From NCBI GenBank assembly GCA_921293015.1, contig OV121084.1:50503864-50567863 (forward strand): a DNA stretch of 64,000 bases. The letters are read 5' to 3'. A program made the position numbers and the translations under genes. Positions 36,640 to 47,809 of the stretch are shown here, piece by piece; within the stretch, counting starts at the first letter, position 1, and every line of letters begins with the position of its first letter. The stretch is from Phorcus lineatus (lineage: Eukaryota > Mollusca > Gastropoda > Trochida > Trochidae). Below the pieces are notes generated by a model. It searched no databases. It had not been told where the DNA came from and saw only the letters and a list, made by a program, of their open reading frames with translations.

Positions 36640-36810
36640 ATGTTTTGTTAGGCTAGGAAAATCCTTTACCCTACCCGAAATGATGACACTAAAACGGCTA
36701 GCAGTAGTTTTTGCTTGGTACATGATATTTTCTTCCAGGACTACACATAATCTGTTTGAGTCATGAACTGTTTGACCCTCTGAGAATAATGCATTTGGCA
36801 TAAATATACA
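36640..36810. repeat. Block homologous to 51100-51260
   Basis: It shares GACTAC-ATAATC, then TTTGACCCTCT-A-AATAATGCATTTGG, with 51180-51255, which lies about 310 bp upstream of the secreted-protein exon at 51560. The same orientation and spacing of blocks support common origin, either a dispersed repeat or a duplicated gene flank. No matching exon follows here. Confidence 0.4.
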
Positions 36811-39230
36811 TTTTTTAGGGAATATCTAAATGAAATAACTTTTAAAACTTGCTTATTTTCTCTTAATTACAAATAATGTCTCTTGATTACGAGTTTTTAA
36901 ATAGAAAATACATATTACAGATGTGGTCTTTCAATCTCGTAATCAAAACTTTTTCACTGATTACAATGTGAATAATTGAATTAGAACTACTGAAATTGAA
37001 TATCAGTATGATTTTTAAGGATATCCATTGTTTATTGTATCAAGTGAGTGAGTCAGTTACTGTTGAACGCAACTTGGGCAATATTTCCGCAATTAGTGGC
37101 GGGTTTAATTCAATCGAGTTAAATAAATTTGCAGTCAAAACGTAATAAGAAGAGGGCTCATTTCTAAACAGCATTGTGGTTTACAAGAGAAATTACGTAT
37201 TCTGATCTAGGAAAAATATGCAGCGTTACTTTTGACTGTAAACTATTCTACGATGAATAATCCTTGTCGTTGTATTTTATTCTTGAATTACTCGAATACT
37301 TTTTTTCGGTAGCGGTCAAAACGGAAACTTCTATTAACTAAAATAAAAACGAACAGAAAAAAAACGGGCTTACTGCCATGAAAGAAAATCTGAAAATGAA
37401 AGATATTGAATATCAGTTATCATCATTCCTAAATACAGTTATAAAATTCATTATAGAGGAGTCATTATCATGAACAATATTTTCAGAGAAATTTTTGCAG
37501 TTCATTAGAAGATAAAGTATATCGACGTATTTTGTTCCAAAATAATACGACTTTGAACTTTGTATGCGAGCTCGGTTTACTCCTGCATTTATACATTTTG
37601 TATACATTTATTTTCCTTTATCTTTTACTTGATAATACTTTTCCTTGTAAAAATTAAAAAAATATTTTCAAAGAATAAACAAATCTGTGTTCAGTTTCTG
37701 ACAACTGATAATTAAATGAATTAAAGAAAACATTTTAAGACGAACAATTTAAGAATTTGCAAAACAACAATAACATATCGATAAGAAGAAGAGTGTTCAT
37801 CATATGTCAGACATGAAGATAACATTTCCGTGTAGTGAAATAGTATATACTCTTGCTAAAACTGTATTTGGGTGTTATAACCTTTTGCTGTATAATTTTT
37901 CTGTATGTGTGAAGATACAAGGTATATGTAACATAACACATCGGAATTTCTTCAGAATGTAAAATTAAATGCTGCGTTATTTCAGTAGGTGAAATATACA
38001 AAAACACATTAAGTTTAATATTTAACAAATCCATGCTCATAGTTATGTTTATTGAACCATGTTAAAATCTATCAGTAATTGCTTTTGCGAACACGAAGAA
38101 ATAGACTATCTGTTTATTTTTGAAGGGCCTTTATACAGCTGCATGCTGTTTGTTCACATACCTGAATATATTAGTGCAAATATCATGTAATTTGTGATGC
38201 CTTTGAGGTAACGTAGCGTTGCGAAAAAGAAACGTATAATATTGAATTTTCAATACACATATGCATATCCATTCTTCTTTATGGCAAAGGTTGAAGTGAC
38301 CAGGGGTCAAAATTCAAAAACACTAATTTTTATTTTCTCCATAAAATCCTTTATAATTTATCAACTTAACAAACTAGTCACGTTTGTTTCTTAGCACAAA
38401 GTCAATGTGAGTATGTTGGTTTTAATCTCAGAGAGTCGATATTGGACATTTTATTTGACATTTAACGAAATCGAAATTTCGAAAATGTGACCCCTTCTGT
38501 CTATGTCCATATGCCAAAATTCGATTGTTTGCACGAGTGTCCAGACAATGCCAAAATGAGTTTCAGAATGGCTATTTCACACATGGACAGTGGGTGATCC
38601 ATTGTCAGTCTCGCTGAAGTTATTCTTTTGACGTTGAAACGAAACCAAAATTACATGATATTTGCACTACGATTCAGTGGTAAGTGAACAAACTTTTGGT
38701 ATGCAGCTGTATGGCAATTGGAAGTGATAGTTGAGTAAAAACATAAGGATAATTAACAATTCAAGACTTTTGAATAGACGGTCGCACATTTAGTATTGGA
38801 CATATCAATTGATAGGAAAATAATTTTCCGTGCACTTAAGTTCTGTGCTTGTCGAGAAGAAAAGGTTTGAATTAACAATGAGTCACCAGTTGGGTTTTTA
38901 AGACGAGTAATGAGTCTGTGCACAAAACTTCTGTTCTCTTTTTTCTAGAGGAGGAAACGAAAACGGTTTCTGTTAGAGTCAACTGAATCACCAAATTGAC
39001 AATGTATGTATCTCTATTGGCTGAGAGGCCTGTACACAAGCCGTATCAGTAAACAAAAGCTTATCTTCCTGTTTGCAAATGACAGTATATAAGCTCGCGA
39101 AATACAATGTTTATTCCTAAGGCTGACTACTTATTATCTCAAAACACACCCTCAACCTTTACTCATAAATATGAAACGTTTTTCAAATAAAAAATTGATA
39201 AAACAAACCAATGTCGAATAACAAAACCAA
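36810..39230. other. No gene recognised
   Basis: Very AT-rich. Only short ORFs, with no domain motif, splice pair or bounded repeat that I can support. Confidence 0.35.
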
Positions 39231-39235
39231 AAAAT

Positions 39236-39658
39236 CTATATATTTGAAGAAGAGATATTTCGCCTTTGATTTTTCTTTCCGATGGAGCGTAATTCATATG
39301 ATACGTAAAGGAAGGAATGAATTAAAATATGCAATCCAAACATAGTTACACAGTATTTTACTTCTGGAGGGTCAGTGATGATATCAAGTGCTTCAATTAT
39401 TTCCTTTTTATCAGTCTGTACCTTTGACTCTGGCTTTAACGGCCAACACAAGTAACATACATCCGTCATTATTCGTTTCGAATTCGAAGTCGGCACAATT
39501 AATATAAGTAACGTCAGAAAACCTCTCTCTAGTTTAAATATATGTATTTGTAATCTTGGAAGGCGGATGTTTTTATGTATTCCTATATTGAGCACCAAAA
39601 GATTAAATTTATACCCAACGTGGACGTTAAAACTTTTTGGCGACAGTAATGTAGACAT
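39236..39658 (-). CDS. Unassigned 140-codon ORF
   Basis: The minus-strand frame is open for 140 codons, unusual for this base composition. The middle part (KPESKVQTDKKEIIEALDII) is charged and exon-like. The N-terminal portion is rich in hydrophobic residues, without a clean signal peptide. No conserved family is recognised, and no strong acceptor or donor defines it as an exon. It overlaps the start of a repeated block at 39600. It may be a decayed transposon or chance. Confidence 0.15.
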   Translation of the reverse strand: MSTLLSPKSFNVHVGYKFNLLVLNIGIHKNIRLPRLQIHIFKLERGFLTLLILIVPTSNSKRIMTDVCYLCWPLKPESKVQTDKKEIIEALDIITDPPEVKYCVTMFGLHILIHSFLYVSYELRSIGKKNQRRNISSSNI

Positions 39659-39990
39659 TAATCATTCTCAACTTGTCAAAATGCTCGTGTTTCAACTTAC
39701 TTGGGCTTCTTTAGACGCATGTCGAAACCTTCCAATTTTCAATTTTCTTTATTTTGCATAATAAGATGTCACGTCAAATCTAACACAATATTTCATGAAA
39801 CTGACATAAAAGTAAAAAGGTCGATAAGAAAAGAACGGTACACTTTAGTTAAAATTTGGTTAGTTCGATTTTACAAGACAAATTGAATCAATTCAGTACA
39901 CTTAATTCAGTTCAGAATGAATAATGGGAACTATTGATTTGTTCAGAAACAATTTGATTCCTTTCATTTCTGTATCAATCAATACATGCG
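39611..39990 (+). repeat. Diverged direct repeat, copy 1 (flanks the mariner remnant)
   Basis: It shares with 40863-41030 the block GTGGACGTTAAAACTTT...GACAGTAATGTAGAC (versus GTGGACCTTCAAAACTTT...GACAGTAGTGTAGAC) and later TTGATTTGTTCAGAAACA (versus TTGATTTAGAAACA). Order and orientation are preserved. Confidence 0.4.
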
Positions 39991-40471
39991 AGTGGGTCGA
40001 TTCCCTCGATAACCAATAACGTGTTTGTATCGTCGTTTTATTGTTAAATTTGAGGTTAACTTGAGTTTCACATGAGGTCAACCGAAATCTTTTGATTAAT
40101 ATATTGTTTTTAATATCCAAGTGTTCCTGTAACAAAGTTTTATTGTCTTTTGAAATATAACTAACACTTTTGCAGAAAGTTCTATTTTATTGTTTGATAA
40201 AAAATATGAAAAGAAATTTTAAAGGTCTACTTTTTTATTTCACTTTTTAGTCATCTTTCAACATTATGTAACAAATATGTGAGCAGTGTTATAGCAAATC
40301 CAGTTATCATCGGTAGAGTAGTTTTCGAGATGTCATGTCCCAAAGTGCATAGGGGTGAAGAAACTGGAAACATTAATAATGTTGAAAAGCGTGCAGTCAT
40401 GAACGTTTGTTCTCCATAGAAAAACATAAAGACACGGTACATTGGGTGATGACTCCCTTGCTAGCCCCACA

Positions 40472-40780
40472 GTTGCCAAGTGGCTTGCTAAATGTAAACA
40501 TGGCCGGCAGTGTGTTGAAGATGATGCCAGGTCTGGTCGGCCAAGATACTCCACCTGTGATGTTCAAGTTGATGCTGTTCACGCCATTTTCCTTGCAAGC
40601 AAGGGTTCATGATTGATTACTTAGAGAGGGGCCAAACTATCAACGGGACATATCATGTTAATCATATGGCGGTAATAAAGGGAAGCCATCATGGCCAAGC
40701 GGGGAGGACAGTGCAGGAGTGTTGTTCTTTCAGGACAATGCTCCCGTCCACACAGCACATGTTGCTGTCTCTGCCGGAAC
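40472..40780 (+). pseudogene. mariner-type transposase remnant
   Basis: Three recognisable blocks of a mariner (Tc1/mariner) transposase occur in order. First comes the end of the helix-turn-helix region, WLAKCKHGRQCVEDDARSGRP (from 40481), with the family's S/A-GRP signature. Second is DYLERGQTINGTYH from 40615, the region after the first catalytic Asp. Third is FFQDNAPVHTAHVA at about 40725-40765, carrying the second catalytic Asp. They lie in two or three different frames with stops between them. The middle of the protein, with the first catalytic Asp, is missing. An intact mariner transposase has about 340 residues, so this copy is dead. Inverted terminal repeats were not found. Confidence 0.8.
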
Positions 40781-40862
40781 AATACTTTCTAATGTATGTA
40801 TCAATGAAAAATTCTTTACGGGATAAAGAAGTGTTACATTATATTAAGAAACTAAAATTTGT

Positions 40863-41030
40863 CAAAAAGGTGGACCTTCAAAACTTTATTACGACAGTAG
40901 TGTAGACGTTAGTCATTTTGTACTTATCACTTGTATTTGTAATGCTGGCGTATTCACATAACTGTTGAGTTCAGAAAATGGGGTGCATATCGTTGATTTA
41001 GAAACATATTTTGATTAATTTTGCATCAGT
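40863..41030 (+). repeat. Diverged direct repeat, copy 2
   Basis: Partner of 39611-39990, located just right of the mariner remnant. The matched blocks are closer together here. It may be part of an older composite repeat into which the mariner inserted. Confidence 0.4.
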
Positions 41031-41034
41031 TTAT

Positions 41035-44000
41035 AAGCAAAATATATACGATTTAAAAGTATATAAAAGAGAACATTTTGGCATTAATCTACTCTGGTTC
41101 GAATCTTCCGCGCATCAAAAACATGTTGGCAAATTTTGTCAATCTACACGTTTAACATACGAGTACCGGTAACGAATTTATGAGACTTTCATTCATGTAG
41201 AGTTTTTCTTATTGGTTGGTATTAACATGATAAGCTAGAAGAAATATGTTAATATGATTATTGAGATGTTGTTGTTGTTGTTGTTGTTATTGGTATCATC
41301 ATTTCATTTATGAAAACGAAACTGCGTTGCACCTGTTAAATTGATAACTTGATTGTCAACAAGAGTTCCTGTTAGTCAATGGAAAATCCCATATCCAGGC
41401 TCTATTGTTTCTTATAATGTGGATAGTATTTGTTGCTTATAGTTATATACATTTCTATCGTTTTAGCAACAAATGAAAAGGTTTTCTTTGTTTTTTCTTA
41501 CTTTCTTTATGTATAACAGAAATTTGACCAATTTCAGAGCTAAATACACAGTCTTCTTCTAACAGGAAGTACATTTTTTCACCAGCTGAATACTGACGGA
41601 AATAAAACTAAGTGCCTCTCAAGGTTCTTATCTAATCTCAAAGACAAAGATAGCTTCAGCAGCCTCCTAATTTTGTAGGTGGTTGTCATCCGTTTCGCCT
41701 GAAAAAAGTCTAATAATAAATATTTACGTCAATAGACATCAAGACACCAAATAAGAGGCTATGAATTTGACTAGTGTTTATTTTCAAAATGTAACATAAA
41801 TTGTCAGTTACAATAGCTCTTCCTAAAACAAACATGTTTTACACTTTCAGAATTGTCCCTAATCTACATCATAACCAACACTGTCTATTTTTGATAAAAA
41901 GTTTGAAAGTCAGGCTGCGCAGTAACAAGTTAAATAAAGTATTGACCATCTTTTGAATTCTTTAATCATTATTCATAAAGTTAACGAATTGTGTTCTTTC
42001 TTCTATATCTTGATATCCATGATGTTGTGCAAAACTAACCTTTAATATTTCATTTAATGATGAAAAAGAAAGAATTACACTTTTTTGGAAGAAAATTACA
42101 ATGTCATCAAAACAAATTAACCAAATGTCACATATTTTGTACTTTTTGGTTTGATAGAGGTTTATTATAATCTTTTGTGTTTTTACCTATTTGCAATATT
42201 TCCACAGACTTACATGATGATATTTGGACAAAATAGAATGCGTTTAGAGGATTTAAAGAAATACATACAAAGAATGATATACACAGTGTCAATGCAAAGT
42301 TCATGTGTGACCACTGCAAAGGATATCGACATACTTTATGAAAATATTATAACGACAATATCATTCTTTGGTGTAATTCATAGCAGGACGAATAACAAAT
42401 CTGTAATGATCTTTCAAGTCAGTGGTTAACTTTACTGAAAAAAATATTATTTCATCGAATGAAACAAACTTTTGAATAGATAATTTTTCTTGAAATAAGA
42501 CAAAGGTTACAACTTTAGCAAATGTTTATGCGAACACAAAAGTGCTTACTTATGGCAGGTGTAACATAAAAATACAAGTGTTAAGTTGTTAAGGGATACG
42601 ATTGTTTATTCTCCTTTATTCGCTTACTCAAATACATTGGTTTTCTTATTGTAAAAAAGCGTTGAAATGGTATTACTAAGCAGTGGAGAACCAAAGTAAA
42701 GAAGGAGAAGGAAATTCAAATCTGTATGTTTAAAGTAATGAAGAATGAGGCCCGTACCAAATCCCAGGGTTTGAAAATAATTAAGATAACAAACCCCCGT
42801 TGCTATTTCACAGATTACACTAGGACATTTCATTTAAGAAAGAACAAGGTGTGCATAGACGATGGCTCAAACGTCAGAAAAGTGTTTAAACACCAAATGA
42901 CTTAGAGTGGTTAAACTATTTAATTTTTATTACAACTTGTTCTAGAAACCGTCGAGAAATTTGTTATTATTGTTATTCAAAACTGACTTACCTGACAAAA
43001 GAGAATGTAAATGAAGAAAGAGACAGACTCTTTTTCAAATAATTCTTAAGAAGCAAAACGTTCCGTTTAAAGAAATGTTCGAGGTTCGACTGCATTCTAC
43101 TCTAGCTCAAAAAGAAGAAAATGATAAATTAAAATATATATTTTTTATTACTTTACTAACGGGACCAGTGTTGTATTCATATCAGTCGATTAATAAGCAA
43201 TGATAAGTAATTATCGTAAATTGTTTCCAATGTTTTGCAGCTTGGTTGCTATCTACGTTCTTAGAAACTTGGTAGACGTTTAGTGCCATTTGAATATTAT
43301 TTTTGTGCCCTGAAATTCTATTCTTAAATTCAGCTTGTCACATTTTATACATTCCACGTGTTTTCAATTGGTAGACTGCTGATGTTAACAGGTTTGGGGA
43401 TGAACAATAGGGATTATCGTCGAGGCTGTCAACAACGAGGTCTAGATAGAAATTCGAAAGATGCATTAGGTATTTGATTGTTGTAATAGTTAGTATAAGA
43501 TATGTTATCTGGAATTCTCGACCCGAAATGAGGTAAAGTGATAGTGCTCATTATATAGATAGATGTATAAGTAGTTAGTGCCCAAACAGGCTCGGTATGT
43601 GGCTGAAAAATTCCTCTTTTCCGTCTATGTACTTGAAAATTATTTATGAGGAAAGTGATCTGCACGTGCTACATGTTATCACGTTTTGGAAACAGCTTTA
43701 ACTTTAAATAAATTATCGACGGTTTGAGGATGCGGGGTTGATCTGTAATAGATTATTTCATCTCTCTCAAGAATTTCAACGGCTGTTAATTCCATCATAA
43801 ATCAATGGAGTTGGAAAAAAGGAAAGATCTCTCGTAATTACCTCTATTGAGGCATGCACTTCTTGTCTAATCAATCTGCATACGTGGTTTTGCATACGTG
43901 GCTTTTCATGAATTCACTGCTGAAGAAAAGTGAATGAAAACTCTAGGTCACGCCAACTTGTCTAATAACAGCAAGGGAAGGTCAGTAGTTCATGGAAAGG

Positions 44001-44945
44001 TCAGCTTTTCTTTGAATCAGCATTTTATTTAAAAATCAATTTAAATGAAGAAAATGAGGTCGTGTTCAAAGCAAACAATTAGTCCTGTTTCATGACTGTG
44101 TATTAAAAAGGAGCCTTTAATGCAGTCTAGGTCCTCATTCAGCAAGATAAGATCTGTCTGCGCAGGCATAAACCCGAAGAATAGAATATTATGGATGAAG
44201 GATCAGTAAATTATCAAAATATATCATAGACTAAATTTTAGTCTAGGTAAAAAAATGAATGAAAATGTCATTTGTCAATTGACAAAATTCTATTGTTATG
44301 GATACACAATTACACCTCGGTTTAGTTTTATTACAATAAGTAAGTCAATTAGTCAGATAGAACAAATGAATGTTTGCTTAATTATGCTCCATGATGTTGT
44401 ATCCATGTACACGCGCAGACATGTAGATGTGGTAATTAGTTATTCTTTTTCAATTGGTTACCTTCTGTTTATGGGCAGATATGTTTCATGAACTCGTTCG
44501 AACATATCAGACTGTGAGTCGTTGTTCAGAAGTTCTATGGAATAATTTATTTTCAAACCTAGAAGTAATCATATTGGAAGTAAAATTACGTGCCAAAAAC
44601 ATTCATTCTTCTGCTTATCTGACGCCAAAGCATTACTCCTGTGATAGAAGTGTGTTTGGTATTGATTTTTCAGCTGAATCAACGGTAGCAGCTCAATAAC
44701 ATTCTGATCGAAATGGATCATATTGAATCTTAAAGTATAAAACGAAACCAAAACCACGAAATAATTTAATGAAATGACTACACTTAAAACTGCTTTATTA
44801 GAATTGTAGTTATATCAATGTGACGGATTAACATTTGGCACACATCGTTGTTTCCATGGTTTTTTTTGGCCTCAAGTGAGAGCTTCAACTGAACAAATAT
44901 TTAGCAACTGTAGTGACCAATTAGTTCCATTTTTATCTTAATATA
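41035..44945. other. No gene recognised
   Basis: There is a short (GTT)n run at 41269-41288. ORFs at 42151-42429, 44255-44491 and 44454-44699 have no motif or supported splice borders. The minus strand at about 43000 shows CTTTTGTCAG|GTAAGTCAG, which can be read as a donor, but no exon could be built on it. Confidence 0.35.
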
Positions 44946-44947
44946 TT

Positions 44948-45185
44948 TCAGAAAGAAGCAGCTTTTGTCATTATGTCAGGAAATAAGTTTTGTTTAAATA
45001 TGACAATCCGCTTAAAGTTGCCATCAGTGCCGAGTTTGGAAGATCCAGGTTTAACTATGTGTAATCTCCGGGCTGAAAGCTGTCTCGTAATTTTAACAGA
45101 AGAAGTTTCACAGTTCTCGGAAGACAGTCCCATCATCGGATAAATGTTTCTGATGTGTAAGCAACGGGATCCGAAGTCATTTCTA
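44948..45185 (-). CDS. Candidate last coding exon, unknown product
   Basis: On the minus strand an acceptor-like GTGTTTAATGTTAG ends at 45186, followed by an open frame of about 79 codons that starts at RNDFGSRCLHIR and ends ...DIMTKAASF, with TGA at 44950-44948. Composition is more balanced than the flanks and the peptide is basic and soluble-looking, with two cysteines. A possible upstream first exon (minus strand 45337-45288, MSSLFRYHLSALKIVFT, donor ACAG|GTGAGT) lies only about 100 bp away but does not match in phase, so I do not join them. The hAT MITE inserted just upstream at 45355. Confidence 0.3.
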
Positions 45186-45354
45186 CTAACATTAAACACA
45201 CATTAAGGGTCTTAAAAACTATTTAAGATATATTTTAATAAAAGCACATGGACTTCAGGGCAGACAATCACAGAACGATTCACTCACCTGTAAATACAAT
45301 TTTAAGAGCAGATAGGTGATATCGGAAAAGAGATGACATATTGACACCTTTGAC

Positions 45355-45840
45355 CACAGGGGCGTGTATCGCTTAGAAATAGCTTAAGAAAGACATATAT
45401 ACCTATAGACCCTACCCTACTACTATAGTTATCGCTTAGAAATAGCTTAAGAAAGACATATATACCTATAGACCCTACCCTACTACTATAGTTATCGCTT
45501 AGAAATAGCTTAAGAAAGACATATATACCTATAGACCCTACCCTACTACCATAGTTATCGCTTAAAAATAGCTTTAGAAAGACATATATTTATAGACCCT
45601 ACTACCATAGTTATCGCTTAAAAATAGCTTTAGAAAGACATATATACATATAGACCCTACCCTACTACTATAGTTATTGCTTAGAAATAGCTTTAGAAAG
45701 ACATATATACCTATAGACCCTACCCTACTACTATAGTTATCGCTTAGAAATAGCTTTAGAAAGACATATATACCTATAGACCCTACCCTACTACTATAGT
45801 TATCGCTTAGAAATATTTCTAAGCGAGATAAGCGTCGGTG
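45355..45840. mobile_element. hAT-type MITE with internal 63-bp tandem repeats
   Basis: The element starts CACAGGGGCGTG and ends CGTCGGTG. The terminal 26 bp are imperfect inverted repeats (20 of 26 matching, including an exact TCGCTTAGAAAT). It is flanked by an exact 8-bp target-site duplication CCTTTGAC (45347-45354 and 45841-45848). An 8-bp duplication and a CA-GGGGCG-type terminus are hallmarks of hAT-superfamily transposons. At 486 bp with no transposase it is non-autonomous. The interior consists of seven direct repeats of a 63-bp unit (starts 45368, 45431, 45494, 45557, 45613, 45676, 45739), one of them shortened to 56 bp, plus a partial eighth at 45802. The last partial unit runs into the right terminal repeat, giving a perfect 22-bp palindrome. 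Confidence 0.85.
45368..45814. repeat. 63-bp tandem array inside the MITE
   Basis: Unit motif ATCGCTTAGAAATAGC ... CATATATACCTATAGACC ... TACTATAGTT. Units differ by few substitutions, notably AGCTTAAG versus AGCTTTAG between the left and right halves of the array. Because 63 is a multiple of three, the array produces a periodic 21-residue minus-strand ORF (45888-45574), which is an artefact and not a gene. Confidence 0.95.
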
Positions 45841-45849
45841 CCTTTGACA

Positions 45850-47240
45850 AATCCTTTCACACAGATAGTATGATTGTGGTAATTTCACCTGACACGAAGC
45901 GATTCAAATTTATTACAAACAAGAATCAAGATAATGGAATTTTTTGGAAAAAAGCATTAGAATTGCCGAAACCTTGACTTGCTTTGAAGACGGAAAAGTT
46001 GTTGTGGCGTAGTTTTAAACTCATTTGAATATTATTCTCAAAGAAATTTTAAGACAGAGCTCTGTTTAATTTTATTAAATCGATACGCAGAAGAAGTTTG
46101 TAATAAATTAATTTCAAATAATCTAAACAAATATTTGCAATAGGAAAATAGTTCTTTTAATGTTTATATATACTGACACGTTCCCAATTCGTATATTTCT
46201 CAATTTATACAATAATATATCTCCTCGATAATTATTTCAATTCCTCATTCACCACTTTAAAAAATTTCGTAATCTGGAAGCATATTTTTGTATTTCAACA
46301 AGAATTGTGAGGTTCAACAAAATTATTAATTAAACTTTTTACTGTCAGAAGGTTCATGAAATTTCACAGTTTAGGTCTTAAACTTTGTTTTAAATGATTT
46401 AAACAAAATGTACTCCTTAATCGCTAACGCTTTATGATTCGAGACAACATTTCTCTATCAATATAATCTCACTCTCGGTATACCCCTGCGGACCACTGAT
46501 GTACCTTTCAAAGTTAGTGACGGATTTGATTAGTAATAACTTGCAGTTTTTTCGATATTTTAAATGGACAAAATAATGTTTAAGTTCATTAAAAGCAACT
46601 AATCTATAAAACCTCACCGCTTTGATAAAAATCGACTGTTGCCCAAGGTATGAGGAACTGTAGAGAGGAAATACCCTAATAGTATATGTTCGAATCCCGG
46701 CAGTGATTTTTCGACCTCCGTTAATTTTAATCAGATTGAGAAAATCACTCACACCACAAGGACAAGTATCATTTAGTAAAACTAAGTACTTCTACAAATT
46801 TACATTACCACATTTACGCATTTCTAAAAGTACAACTAAGAAACTCATATACAAAAAAACAATAAAGACACTTTAGCCATGGTACTTTAGATATCCTGAT
46901 CAGATATCTCATTTGAATAACAAAGGTATGTAATTGCCTCTTTGATAAAGACTACTTATTGCTCTACTTAATGCATTTAAAAGACTAAATTACTACGTTA
47001 TCTATCGGATAACTCACATTACTTATCAAAAGAATAAAAATCGTTAACTTGATCATTTCTTGACACGAAATTGATAAATATGATGCATGATCAAAGGGTA
47101 TTAATGCCGCTCATTCGCTGTTGTAGAAGTGAAATTCTATGCTTTAATATATGTTTTTCAGGATATAAATTCCCTGGGGTGATTAGGGCTTTTAGAAAGA
47201 TGTTTGAAAATAAAGCTTAAATTATTAATTTTGCTGCATT
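45850..47240. other. No gene seen
   Basis: AT-rich. A minus-strand ORF at 46752-46432 (106 codons) has no motif. A box-B-like GTTCGAATCCCGG at 46689 may be an old SINE scrap, but no partner box or tail is visible. Confidence 0.35.
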
Positions 47241-47245
47241 TTCAG

Positions 47246-47392
47246 TTGCACAGTTGCACGGTGTGTCACAAATGCGAATATGAACATGAAAAACGCTTAG
47301 TCAGTTTCGATTTCAAACGCAACCTTATAGGAGACCATCACTGTGGAAAATGGACACCACTAAAAACTCTCAACGTTAAAGACTTTGTTTAA
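47246..47392 (+). CDS. Candidate last coding exon, Cys/His-rich
   Basis: A very good acceptor (TTTTGCTGCATTTTCAG, AG at 47244-47245) is followed by 48 codons to TAA at 47390-47392. The peptide begins LHSCTVCHKCEYEHEKR and includes GDHHCGKW. The spacing C-x2-C-x2-C with following His and Cys could bind a metal or form disulfides. Codon composition is more balanced than the surroundings. The frame is also open upstream into AT-rich sequence, which I take as intron. The missing 5' exons should lie to the left. No family is recognised. Confidence 0.4.
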   Translation: MHSCTVCHKCEYEHEKRLVSFDFKRNLIGDHHCGKWTPLKTLNVKDFV

Positions 47393-47580
47393 TTGCAGTG
47401 ATCGCAGGTAGAAAACCCTTGATTAAATCCTTTTTACGTATATAACTAAATCTAAACACTTCAGTTAGAAAAGAAATAAAAGGGAAGAGAATATATCATG
47501 TCAACATTCACCCTTGATTCGAAAATAACAATATTCAGACATAGTGCGACATTCATAGTAATATACGATCATCTATGTAG

Positions 47581-47808
47581 ATGTTCAGGCTAAATCTAAA
47601 TAGTGTCGCAACTAAGACGCCACCGGTAATAATTGAAAATCTTCATGAAGTCTGCTTTAATGATCATCTAGATTTAAGACAATCTCATTGGCTGGATAGA
47701 AATGACATACAAAAGATCACATATAAACTTTGTATCTCTTTTGCTGAACTAACCCGAGAAAAGCCGAGCATGGATGAACTCAAATGGTCATATGTTTGTT
47801 TACCATGA
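47581..47808 (+). CDS. Candidate coding segment, 75 codons, unknown
   Basis: An open frame from ATG (preceded by an acceptor-like TCATCTATGTAG) to TGA. It encodes a soluble, evenly composed peptide including ENLHEVCFNDHLDLRQSHWL and ending ELKWSYVCLP. It looks more protein-like than the random ORFs nearby and lies 190 bp after the Cys/His-rich exon, so both may be parts of one locus, although that exon ends in a stop codon. It may be a single-exon remnant or an alternative last exon. No function is suggested. Confidence 0.25.
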   Translation: MFRLNLNSVATKTPPVIIENLHEVCFNDHLDLRQSHWLDRNDIQKITYKLCISFAELTREKPSMDELKWSYVCLP

Positions 47809-47809
47809 T

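Noticed and set aside
45574-45888. 104-codon minus-strand ORF with a 21-residue repeat
   Set aside because: It is the 63-bp MITE array read in frame, not a gene.
46685-46705. GTTCGAATCCCGG as part of a tRNA gene
   Set aside because: No cloverleaf or A box around it.
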